From JAAGZL01 sp050290785 (lineage in GTDB: Bacteria; Pseudomonadota; Gammaproteobacteria; Chromatiales; Chromatiaceae): 64,000 nt of DNA. Positions 52,469-60,225 of this stretch are shown piece by piece. The stretch's first letter is position 1; each line of letters begins with the position of its first letter. The notes under the pieces are model-generated. The model saw only the letters and a list, made by a program, of their open reading frames with translations, had not been told where the DNA came from and did no database searches. The position numbers were made by a program, and so were the translations under genes. The stretch spans positions 6,873 through 70,872 of the forward strand of contig JBNKIR010000047.1 in assembly GCA_050290785.1 (NCBI GenBank), read 5' to 3'.

Positions 52469-53011
52469 TTATTCGCCTTCACTCAATGACACTGACGCCT
52501 GTCTTTCCATATAACCTTGTGGTTTTTTTGGAATGATCTCCGTCAACTCAATCCTATCTTCTGTGATACTGGTGACTTGCCCATGGTTTTGCCCCATGTA
52601 GTTACCAACCTTCACCTTGTAAATCGTTTTGTCTGCAGTCCTTACCAGGCCCCAAACCGTATCGTTCAAATCGACCGTACCAACCATCCTGATGCTATCC
52701 AGAGGAAACTGTTCCAACTCCTCTTTGCGTCGATTAGGGTCTGGCGCAAGCCCATCTCCGGCCTGCGCAATCTCTTCTGCCTCAGACTCCTGCGTAGGTA
52801 AAAACGGATTGCGCCTTTCACCAGGGATGTAGACAAAGGTTTCTATCTGTTTTATCTCAGGCAACGGCTCAATCCGACCTGGTTTCCTCGCCTTAACCTT
52901 TTTTACAAATTGTCTCAAATCCTGCATCCCATCATCGCCACAGGATGCTACTAGGGCCAATACGCCAAGAGTTAGAAAAACACGCGCACTGACAAGCAAC
53001 GCCCTGCTCAT
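52469..53011 (-). CDS. pilP: Type IV pilus lipoprotein PilP
   Basis: Inner-membrane lipoprotein linking PilNO to PilQ, 180 residues. Lipobox LALVASC with the acylated Cys24. A PilP domain follows (FVYIPGERRNPFLP, LDSIRMVGTVDLNDTVWGLVRTADKTIYKVKVGNYMGQNHG). Its start overlaps the pilO stop (ATGA). Confidence 0.95.
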   Translation of the reverse strand: MSRALLVSARVFLTLGVLALVASCGDDGMQDLRQFVKKVKARKPGRIEPLPEIKQIETFVYIPGERRNPFLPTQESEAEEIAQAGDGLAPDPNRRKEELEQFPLDSIRMVGTVDLNDTVWGLVRTADKTIYKVKVGNYMGQNHGQVTSITEDRIELTEIIPKKPQGYMERQASVSLSEGE

Positions 53012-53625
53012 TTTCCACCCTCCTCATCCAGATAGCGGTAGGTCTTTGCTACTGCCTGAAGTGCCAATTTACCGCCCGGAGCTGACGCGCCTTTACCTCG
53101 CTTGGCTTCGTAGGGATAAATATGCACATCATGAATGGTTACGATGCGGGGCAGTGCTGCAAGCCCGCTAATGAACTCACCGAACTCATGGTAATTACCA
53201 ACGACCTTGATATTGATAGGCAGCTCCGCATAGAACTCCTTCATCACCTCGCCGGCCGGATCAAACAGCTCGAACTCCAGCCCGGCCGCCAGTCCGGTCT
53301 GAGACACATCCACCAATAGATCGGCCACCTCAGATTTATTAGGCAATTGTTGCAACATGGTATTGAACGACTGCCGCATCTCTTTAAGCTGCTTCTTGTA
53401 GGCATCCAGATTTGCCGCCTTACGTTGTTTATCCTCAAACTCCTTCTTTAATACCAGCTCCTGCTTCTCTGCCTTCTCCAGCGCAAGCAACTGAGCCTCT
53501 GTATCCATATAGTACCAGGCGATCCCCAGCAAAACGCACAACAACAGCGCAACTATCCCCTTGGCTGCTATAGGCCAGTCACCGATTTCAGATAATTCCA
53601 GATTATTCAGATCGTCTAAATTCAT
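53008..53625 (-). CDS. pilO: Type IV pilus assembly protein PilO
   Basis: Bitopic inner-membrane protein of the alignment complex, 205 residues. An N-terminal cytoplasmic leader precedes a membrane helix (about 23-41, AAKGIVALLLCVLLGIAWYYM). A periplasmic coiled coil (EKAEKQELVLKKEFEDKQRKAANLDAYKKQL) and a ferredoxin-like domain with IKVVGNYHEFGEFISGLAALPRIV follow. Pairs with PilN. Starts overlap pilN by 4 bases. Confidence 0.94.
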   Translation of the reverse strand: MNLDDLNNLELSEIGDWPIAAKGIVALLLCVLLGIAWYYMDTEAQLLALEKAEKQELVLKKEFEDKQRKAANLDAYKKQLKEMRQSFNTMLQQLPNKSEVADLLVDVSQTGLAAGLEFELFDPAGEVMKEFYAELPINIKVVGNYHEFGEFISGLAALPRIVTIHDVHIYPYEAKRGKGASAPGGKLALQAVAKTYRYLDEEGGK

Positions 53626-54209
53626 TTCGCATTCCCCCCAGGAGCGGCATCAGACTCCTGTTCAGACTTCTTATTTATCTGTTTGACCATGAGAGTGAAA
53701 TGACTGAATCCTGTACCTGTCTTATCTTTATTCTCAATCACCTGTAGAGATGGCATACCTAACCATCCGGAAGCATCTACATTACGCATATAAGAGGAGA
53801 CGCGCGCATTCGATTGGGCTCGTCCATTAATCGTGACCGACTTGCCATTCTGTCTTACATCAGTCAGATAAGACCCCTCAGGGGTCCTTGTTACCAATTC
53901 ATCAAACAGATGTACAATTTCAGGACGACTGCTTTGCAACTCCTGAATTATGTTGATCCTGGCCAGCAACCTGGCCTTGGTTCTCTCAAGATCTTTGATC
54001 TCCTTGATTTTGCTGTCCATCAATGCGATCTCTTTCTTCAGAAAACCGTTACGCCCCTTCTGATGGTCAATCATTCCGGAAATATGCAGGTGCACATAGA
54101 ATCCTAACAGCAGCGTAATAAACAGAGCTCCAGCCACCATCACGCCAAATTCACGTTGGCGCTGTTTCCTCAGCTCTTCCCGCCAGGGTAAAAGATTTAT
54201 CCGTGCCAT
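53622..54209 (-). CDS. pilN: Type IV pilus assembly protein PilN
   Basis: Inner-membrane protein whose short cytoplasmic tail (MARINLLPWREELRKQRQ) binds PilM. A membrane helix (about 20-42) and a periplasmic coiled coil plus PilO-like fold follow, 195 residues. I take the ATG at 54209, which begins with the conserved INLLPWRE. A TTG three codons upstream lies in the pilM overlap. The pilM stop is one base away. Confidence 0.94.
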   Translation of the reverse strand: MARINLLPWREELRKQRQREFGVMVAGALFITLLLGFYVHLHISGMIDHQKGRNGFLKKEIALMDSKIKEIKDLERTKARLLARINIIQELQSSRPEIVHLFDELVTRTPEGSYLTDVRQNGKSVTINGRAQSNARVSSYMRNVDASGWLGMPSLQVIENKDKTGTGFSHFTLMVKQINKKSEQESDAAPGGNAK

Positions 54210-54210
54210 C

Positions 54211-55287
54211 TCAGTCAAAGCTCCTCAATGCCAAACCGCAGGCTATCATCAACGATGGCGCATCGTTGCTCAGACTCTGCGGTTTAACGTTAGACGAAAC
54301 AGACATGTTGCTGAATGGATTTGAGATGATTGTTGGCGTTCCGACCTTTTCCTCCACCAACTCATCAATCGCGTGGATTGAGGCACATCCTCCAGCCAGA
54401 ACAATGTGGTCAACACTATTATACGCGCTTGAAGAGAAGAAAAATTGCAGCGATCTACTGACCTGCTGTGCCAACGCCTCTTTAAACGGCTCTAAAACTT
54501 CAGACACGTAGTTATCCGGCAACCCTCCCTGCCTTTTAGCCATTCCAGCCTCTTCCTGTGAAAGGCCATATCGCCGCTGAATCTCCTCTGTCAACTGCTT
54601 GCCACCAAAACTCTGCTCTCGCGTGTAGATGATTTTGTTGTTGTGCAGAACATTCAGCGCCGTGTTGGTAGCGCCGATATCGACTATGGCGACAGTTTGA
54701 TCAACACCAAAATCAGGCAACTGTTCAGTGATCAGGGAAAAGGCGTTCTCCATGGCATACGCCTCAACGTCAACCACAGCCGCGGACAACCCTGCAAGCT
54801 CCAAGGCTGATACGCGATTTTCCACATTCTCACTTCTGGATGCGGCCAGAAGGACATCCACCATTTCCGGATTCTTCTCATTCGGGCCGAACACCTCAAA
54901 ATCGATATTCACCTCTTCCAGGGGGTAGGGGATATATTGATCTGCCTCCAACTGAATCTGGTTCTCCATCTCCTTATCAGAGAGTGAGGCTGGCATAGTG
55001 ATAATCTTGGTTATAACAGCAGAGCCGGAAACGGCCACAGCGGCCTGTTTGGCACGACTGCCGGAACGACGCACCACATTTCTGATGGCATCCCCAACGG
55101 CATCTACGTCTGCGATATTTTTTTCCACTACGGCATCAGGAGGCAGCACTTCTACCGCATAACGCTCCACCCTGTACCTGGAGCCTGATCTGCCGCCAGT
55201 ACGGCTCAGCTCCAGCAGCTTGACGGCCGTTGAGCTTATATCCAGACCAAGAACCGGACTTTGACTGGTTCCAAAAAAGGGCAACAT
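54211..55287 (-). CDS. pilM: Type IV pilus assembly protein PilM
   Basis: Cytoplasmic actin-like ATP-binding protein, 358 residues, recruiting PilN. Motifs: LGLDISSTAVKLLEL, IQLEADQYIPYPLEEVNIDFEV, VAIVDIGATNTALNVL and VDHIVLAGGCASIHAIDELVEE. First gene of the operon. Divergent from ponA (214-base gap), as in Pseudomonas. Confidence 0.96.
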   Translation of the reverse strand: MLPFFGTSQSPVLGLDISSTAVKLLELSRTGGRSGSRYRVERYAVEVLPPDAVVEKNIADVDAVGDAIRNVVRRSGSRAKQAAVAVSGSAVITKIITMPASLSDKEMENQIQLEADQYIPYPLEEVNIDFEVFGPNEKNPEMVDVLLAASRSENVENRVSALELAGLSAAVVDVEAYAMENAFSLITEQLPDFGVDQTVAIVDIGATNTALNVLHNNKIIYTREQSFGGKQLTEEIQRRYGLSQEEAGMAKRQGGLPDNYVSEVLEPFKEALAQQVSRSLQFFFSSSAYNSVDHIVLAGGCASIHAIDELVEEKVGTPTIISNPFSNMSVSSNVKPQSLSNDAPSLMIACGLALRSFD

Positions 55288-55501
55288 ATACCTGTCCTTC
55301 CCCTAAGTAATTACCATACTAGAATATATCTTAAATAAATCTCTTTAACAAGTTTGCTTAACTATATAGCAGTAAATGATTTTTTTGTAAAACTTTTTAT
55401 TAAAAAAGCCTGCATGGTTCACACAAAATCGGGTTGGCTTAGTTTCAGAGAATGTTTGATAATACTCAGATATCTCAAATGAATTGCAGAAATAACCCCT
55501 T

Positions 55502-57937
55502 ATGAAGTGGCTTTTTAAGATAATCAAAGGCTTGTTGAGCCTGCTCATGCTAGGCCTGACCCTGGGCACAATTGCCGTGGTCGCGGTATATCTGCACCTG
55601 GAACCCAAGCTCCCATCCATAGAAAATCTGCGCGAGGTCGAACTTCAGGTCCCTTTGAGGATTTACACAAGCGATCAGTTACTGATGGCAGAATTCGGTG
55701 AGAAACGCCGTACCCCATTGATATATAACCAAATTCCACAACAGGTCATTAATGCCTTCCTGGCCGCAGAAGATGATCGGTTCTTTCATCACCCTGGAGT
55801 GGATTATCGAGGTCTTCTCAGGGCCGGGGTACAGCTGGTGCTGACTGGCAAACGCAGCCAAGGTGGCAGCACCATAACCATGCAGGTTGCACGCAACTTC
55901 TATCTCAGCAGTAAAAAGACCTTTACCCGCAAGATCAATGAAATTCTCCTCTCTCTCAGGATAGAGGGCGCACTCACCAAAGAAGAGATCCTGGAGCTAT
56001 ACCTTAATAAGATATATCTCGGTAACCGATCGTATGGCATTGGTGCTGCTGCGGAGGTCTACTATGGAAAACATCTGCACGAACTTAATCTAGCTCAGGT
56101 AGCCATGATTGCCGGCCTGCCCAAGGCGCCCTCAAGATTCAACCCCATCGTAAACCCAACCCGCGCCCTGCAAAGAAGAGATTATGTCCTAAAGCGTATG
56201 GCCAAGCTTGGACACATATCCCAGGAAGATCTGAACGAGGCGCTACGGCAGCCGGTGACGGCGGAACTGCACGGATCTCAAACCGAAATAGATGCCCCAT
56301 ACCTGGCCGAAATGGTCCGCTCGGAGATGGTGAGTAGATTTGGCGACAAGGCCTACACAGAGGGATATCGGGTCTACACCACCATCAGCAAAAAATCTCA
56401 GCTTGCTGCCGACAATGCCGTACGCAGGACATTGATCGAATATGATCAGAGACATGGATACCGAGGGGCTGAGCAACACTTTGAGATCGATTCGCAGACC
56501 GATAATACCAAGTTAGATCAGACCCTGCTTGATATCGGTAGCGTTGGCGATCTTATCCCGGCACTGGTTACCGGCGTTGATGAAAAGAGCGCCAATATCT
56601 ATCTGGGTGAAGGAAAGCAGGCGCAGATCGATTGGGACGGACTGAGCTGGGCCAGACCATACATAAACGAAAACCGACGCGGCAAGGTACCGGCAAAGGC
56701 GTCCGACCTGCTAAAACCCGGCGACCTGATTCGTGTAACAAAGACCCAGGACACGGAAGGCACAAAGTGGCATCTGAGCCAGATACCTGCCATACAGGGC
56801 GCACTTGTGGCCTTAGATCCAAATAACGGCGCCATTCGCTCCCTGGTGGGCGGCTTCGATTACTATCTGAGCAAGTTCAACCGAGTACTACAGGCCAAGC
56901 GCCAACCAGGATCCGGCTTCAAGGCCTTCATATATTCGGCGGCACTGGAAGCGGGATTTACCGCCGCCAGCATAATCAATGACGCCCCCATTGTGATAAA
57001 TGACTATCGCCTGGAGACCGAATGGCGGCCGCAGAACTATAGCGGAAAATTTTATGGCCCGACCCGCCTCCGGCATGCCCTGACCAACTCACGCAATCTG
57101 GTCTCCATTCGCCTGTTGCGTTCCATGGGTATGGAACACGCCCTAAACCATGCCAAGCTATTTGGGTTTGACCCCAGCGACCTGCCACAAAAGCTTTCCC
57201 TGGCGCTTGGCAGCGGCACCGTGACCCCTCTGCAGATGGCGCAGGGTTACGCCATCCTGGCAAACGGCGGCTTTAAGGTTGAGCCTTACTTCATCGAAAA
57301 GATAATTGACGGCAGGCAGGAGACCGTATTTGAGGCGCAACCACTGCGGGTCTGTATGGAGTGCCCCCAATCGGCCACCCTGGACGAGCAGGGCAAGGCC
57401 ATATACCCGACACAGGCACCGCCTGGAGTGGCGCCCAGGGTTATCTCACCTCAGAACTACTTTTTGATGAACTCCATGATGCGCGATGTCATACAGCATG
57501 GCACCGCAACCAAGGCCAAGGTCCTGGGCCGGCAGGACATCGCTGGCAAGACAGGCACCACCAACGACCAGCGCGATGCCTGGTTCAACGGCTTCAACCG
57601 GAATCACGTCGCTATTGTCTGGGTGGGCTTTGACTCCTCTGCCCCCCTCGGCCACAAAGAGGTAGGCGGTGAGGCCGCGCTGCCGGCATGGATCAAATAT
57701 ATGGCGGTGGTATTAAAGGGAGAGGAAGAACAGCCTTTGGAGATGCCGGCCGACATGGTGACTGTCCTGATAGACCCCAAGACAGGCAAGCCGGCCCCTC
57801 CTTGGCAGAAGGACGCCATAAATGAGTTCTTCCGCGCCGAGTATGCCCCGGAGGTACCTGACTTTGACGAGCCAAACGGCTTTCCACAGAACGGAATACT
57901 TCCCGGCAGCCAGGATGATGCGAAGGAACTATTTTAA
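55502..57937 (+). CDS. ponA: Penicillin-binding protein 1A
   Basis: Bifunctional glycosyltransferase/transpeptidase, 811 residues. N-terminal anchor (LLSLLMLGLTLGTIAVVAVYLHL). GT51 domain with the catalytic Glu in AAEDDRFFHHPGVD, then GGSTITMQVARNFYL and ELYLNKIYLGNRSYGIGAAA. An OB-like insert (about 320-430) precedes the transpeptidase: the Ser-xx-Lys motif is RQPGSGFKAFIYS, then a SRN-type motif TNSRNLVSIR and KTGTTNDQRDAWFNG. The SxxK motif has Gly at the second position (SGFK) where many have Ser. Full length. Confidence 0.95.
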   Translation: MKWLFKIIKGLLSLLMLGLTLGTIAVVAVYLHLEPKLPSIENLREVELQVPLRIYTSDQLLMAEFGEKRRTPLIYNQIPQQVINAFLAAEDDRFFHHPGVDYRGLLRAGVQLVLTGKRSQGGSTITMQVARNFYLSSKKTFTRKINEILLSLRIEGALTKEEILELYLNKIYLGNRSYGIGAAAEVYYGKHLHELNLAQVAMIAGLPKAPSRFNPIVNPTRALQRRDYVLKRMAKLGHISQEDLNEALRQPVTAELHGSQTEIDAPYLAEMVRSEMVSRFGDKAYTEGYRVYTTISKKSQLAADNAVRRTLIEYDQRHGYRGAEQHFEIDSQTDNTKLDQTLLDIGSVGDLIPALVTGVDEKSANIYLGEGKQAQIDWDGLSWARPYINENRRGKVPAKASDLLKPGDLIRVTKTQDTEGTKWHLSQIPAIQGALVALDPNNGAIRSLVGGFDYYLSKFNRVLQAKRQPGSGFKAFIYSAALEAGFTAASIINDAPIVINDYRLETEWRPQNYSGKFYGPTRLRHALTNSRNLVSIRLLRSMGMEHALNHAKLFGFDPSDLPQKLSLALGSGTVTPLQMAQGYAILANGGFKVEPYFIEKIIDGRQETVFEAQPLRVCMECPQSATLDEQGKAIYPTQAPPGVAPRVISPQNYFLMNSMMRDVIQHGTATKAKVLGRQDIAGKTGTTNDQRDAWFNGFNRNHVAIVWVGFDSSAPLGHKEVGGEAALPAWIKYMAVVLKGEEEQPLEMPADMVTVLIDPKTGKPAPPWQKDAINEFFRAEYAPEVPDFDEPNGFPQNGILPGSQDDAKELF

Positions 57938-57951
57938 TCTGACAACCACTG

Positions 57952-58557
57952 ATGGCACGTTCGCTACATCGTGATCGCCTTCGCGCCCGTATCGCATATG
58001 AGGCCGCGCGCATATTGATCGAGCTGGGGGGAGATGACTACCATAGGGCGCGCACCAAGGCCGCCCAGCGCCTGGGCTGCAAAGATCAGAGAAGCCTGCC
58101 CAATAACGCCGAGATCGAACAGGCGCTTATGGAATACCAGCGTCTATTTCACGCCGATAAACAAAAGCACTCTCTGTATGACCTAAGACAAATTGCCCTG
58201 GAGACCATGTCAAATCTGGAGCAATTCTCTCCACGACTGGTAGGATCAGTCCTCAACGGCAGAGCAAACCCGAACAGCCCGCTTCGGCTCCACCTGTTTA
58301 CCGAGTCTCCGGAGCAGATAGCCATACATCTTATAGGGATGGGAATCCCATATCAGGAAGATGAAATAGAGATCACATTCAAGGCGGGACAGAAGCAGAG
58401 GCAGCCTGCCTTCAAATTTCATTCGGGCGAGACCGAGGTGGAGCTGGTCTGGTTTCCGCCAGGCAGCATAGGGCATCCTCCCCTCTCCCCCATCGACCAG
58501 ATGCCTGAGAGAAGCGCCTCGATGACTCAGCTGAGGAACCTGCTGGAGCAAAATTAG
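57952..58557 (+). CDS. Conserved-looking protein of unknown function downstream of ponA
   Basis: A 201-residue soluble protein (MARSLHRDRLRARIAYEAARIL...). The N-terminal half is helical with basic residues. The middle contains RLVGSVLNGRANPNSPLRLHLFTESPEQIAIHL, which could be a degenerate nucleotidyltransferase-type GS motif, and the end is FHSGETEVELVWFPPGSIGHPPLSPIDQ. I do not recognise it securely. It starts 14 bases after ponA, so it is probably co-transcribed. Confidence 0.75.
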   Translation: MARSLHRDRLRARIAYEAARILIELGGDDYHRARTKAAQRLGCKDQRSLPNNAEIEQALMEYQRLFHADKQKHSLYDLRQIALETMSNLEQFSPRLVGSVLNGRANPNSPLRLHLFTESPEQIAIHLIGMGIPYQEDEIEITFKAGQKQRQPAFKFHSGETEVELVWFPPGSIGHPPLSPIDQMPERSASMTQLRNLLEQN

Positions 58558-58873
58558 ACGCTCAACCCACCCCTAAATTATCTAATAAACCATCCAAGCC
58601 ATACAGAAAAGTAAGAATGGCATCGAAATTGTTTATTAGAAATATCTAATATTGCATTAAATAATCGGGATGCTGCACCAGCATACTATTAGCATAATTA
58701 AATTTAAAAATAGATTTTCTCCGATAACATTAACCCCTGCTAATAATGACAGATTTAATACAGGTATCAGTTGCACATTCACACAGCCTTATAGCACAGA
58801 CCTTTACTTGTGCTTTAGTCTCCCTCGGGAGTCGAAGCAAAAACGGCGATAAACCTATTCAGGAGTAACAATA
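58558..58873. other. Promoter region of the ATP-citrate lyase operon with inverted repeats
   Basis: AT-rich, 316 bases. It contains TCTAATAAAC (58581-58590) and its exact reverse complement GTTTATTAGA (58631-58640). The latter is part of a second, tight palindrome ATTAGA-AATA-TCTAAT (58635-58650). A hairpin ATGCTG-CAC-CAGCAT lies at 58670-58684. AGGAG precedes the start of the next gene. No protein-coding frame stands out. Confidence 0.55.
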
Positions 58874-60223
58874 ATGCAGATTACCGGAATGTATTGGGGA
58901 GCAAAGCTCCTCAAGTACGTCGACTTTCCCACCTCAGAGGTGCTGGGGCCAGAAGCCACCGCAGAAGAGATAAAGGATCTTATCGCCCGCAAGGGAGAGG
59001 TCTTCATCAAACCCATGTTCAAAGGAGGCGTTGGCAAAAAAGGCAAGGCCGGCCTGCTGGGCCGGGCCAAGGATCTCTCCACCGCCATGAAAGAGAAATC
59101 CCGACTGTATTTTGCCGAGCACTTCCACAACAATACCTACTCCAAGGCCGAGGGTGTAACCTTCGAAGGAGCCGTGCCGTCTGACTATGAGATCTATTTC
59201 TCACTCACCGACAGCACCGAATTCCGTGCCCCCATGATCACGCTGACCCACCATGGCGGCATGGATATCGAGGAGCTTCCCCCAGAGAAGATCGCCCGCA
59301 TCCCGTTTGATCCGCTAACCGGGCTCAAGGGCTTCGTCATCTCCAACGCCCTACGCAAGATCGGCGCCCCGAAAGAGCTGGTGAGCCCGCTGGTGCAGAA
59401 CCTGCCCAAGCTGTGGGACCTGTTCCACAACTACGGCATGACCACCCTGGAGCTGAACCCGATCCGCATGTTGAGTAACAAGAACGGTCGTCTGGTCCCG
59501 GTGGCATGTGACTTCAAGTGCGCATTTGACGGAGATGATCCCAATTCATCCCGTCTGGGCCTGCCGGATGACCTGGACGCATCCAGCTACTCCGATTTCG
59601 AACAGGAAGTAAACTCCTTGCGCACCTATCAGGGCCAATCGGATGTGTTCGTCATCAACGAGACCGGCACCATCACCGCCATGACCTTCGGCGGCGGCGC
59701 CAACGCCCTGGTGACCGAACTGCTGGGTGATGCGGCCACCATCTCCTCCGATTTTGGCGGCAACCCGCCCTATGAAAAGATGCACGACATCAGCCGCATC
59801 GTATACAAATACTGGCTGAAGCAGTCCAACGTACTGTTCATCATCGGCGGCAAGGCCAACAACACCGATATCTATGAGACCTTTCGTGCCATGGCCGATG
59901 CCCTGCGCGATTACTTCAATCAGAATGGCCCCATCCCACTCTACGTAGTGGTAGGTCGCGGCGGCCCCAACCTGATCCGCGGCATGGGCTACATGAAAGA
60001 CACCCTCGACTCACTGGGCCTGCCTTACCAGATCTTCGGGCATGACTCCGCCATGAGTGAAGTGGTGAACTACGCCCAGAAGGCCGATGAGTGGATGCGG
60101 AATGGAGGACGTAAGCTCGTGGCAGAAAAACTCGGTGTTGAACTGGACTCAGATCTGGAGAACAGCTTCCTGGGTAAGTCCGACGCAAAACAAACAGAAA
60201 CCAAAGTGACAGAGAGGACATAA
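58874..60223 (+). CDS. aclB: ATP-citrate lyase, ATP-grasp (beta/small) subunit, type II-like
   Basis: The subunit that holds the ATP-grasp (succinyl-CoA-synthetase-beta-like) half of ATP-citrate lyase, 449 residues. Seen: glycine-rich ATP loop KPMFKGGVGKKGKAGLLGR, HHGGMDIEELPPEKIARIPFDP, the Mg/ATP site LELNPIRML, VACDFKCAFDGDDPN and the CoA-ligase-like back domain (FGGGANALVTELLGDAATISSDFGG, VVGRGGPNLIRGMGYMKD). ACL cleaves citrate to acetyl-CoA and oxaloacetate in the reductive TCA cycle. A good AGGAG site precedes the ATG. It is two bases from the next gene. The call rests on the pairing with the large subunit; succinyl-CoA ligase alone is less likely. Confidence 0.85.
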   Translation: MQITGMYWGAKLLKYVDFPTSEVLGPEATAEEIKDLIARKGEVFIKPMFKGGVGKKGKAGLLGRAKDLSTAMKEKSRLYFAEHFHNNTYSKAEGVTFEGAVPSDYEIYFSLTDSTEFRAPMITLTHHGGMDIEELPPEKIARIPFDPLTGLKGFVISNALRKIGAPKELVSPLVQNLPKLWDLFHNYGMTTLELNPIRMLSNKNGRLVPVACDFKCAFDGDDPNSSRLGLPDDLDASSYSDFEQEVNSLRTYQGQSDVFVINETGTITAMTFGGGANALVTELLGDAATISSDFGGNPPYEKMHDISRIVYKYWLKQSNVLFIIGGKANNTDIYETFRAMADALRDYFNQNGPIPLYVVVGRGGPNLIRGMGYMKDTLDSLGLPYQIFGHDSAMSEVVNYAQKADEWMRNGGRKLVAEKLGVELDSDLENSFLGKSDAKQTETKVTERT

Positions 60224-60225
60224 GC

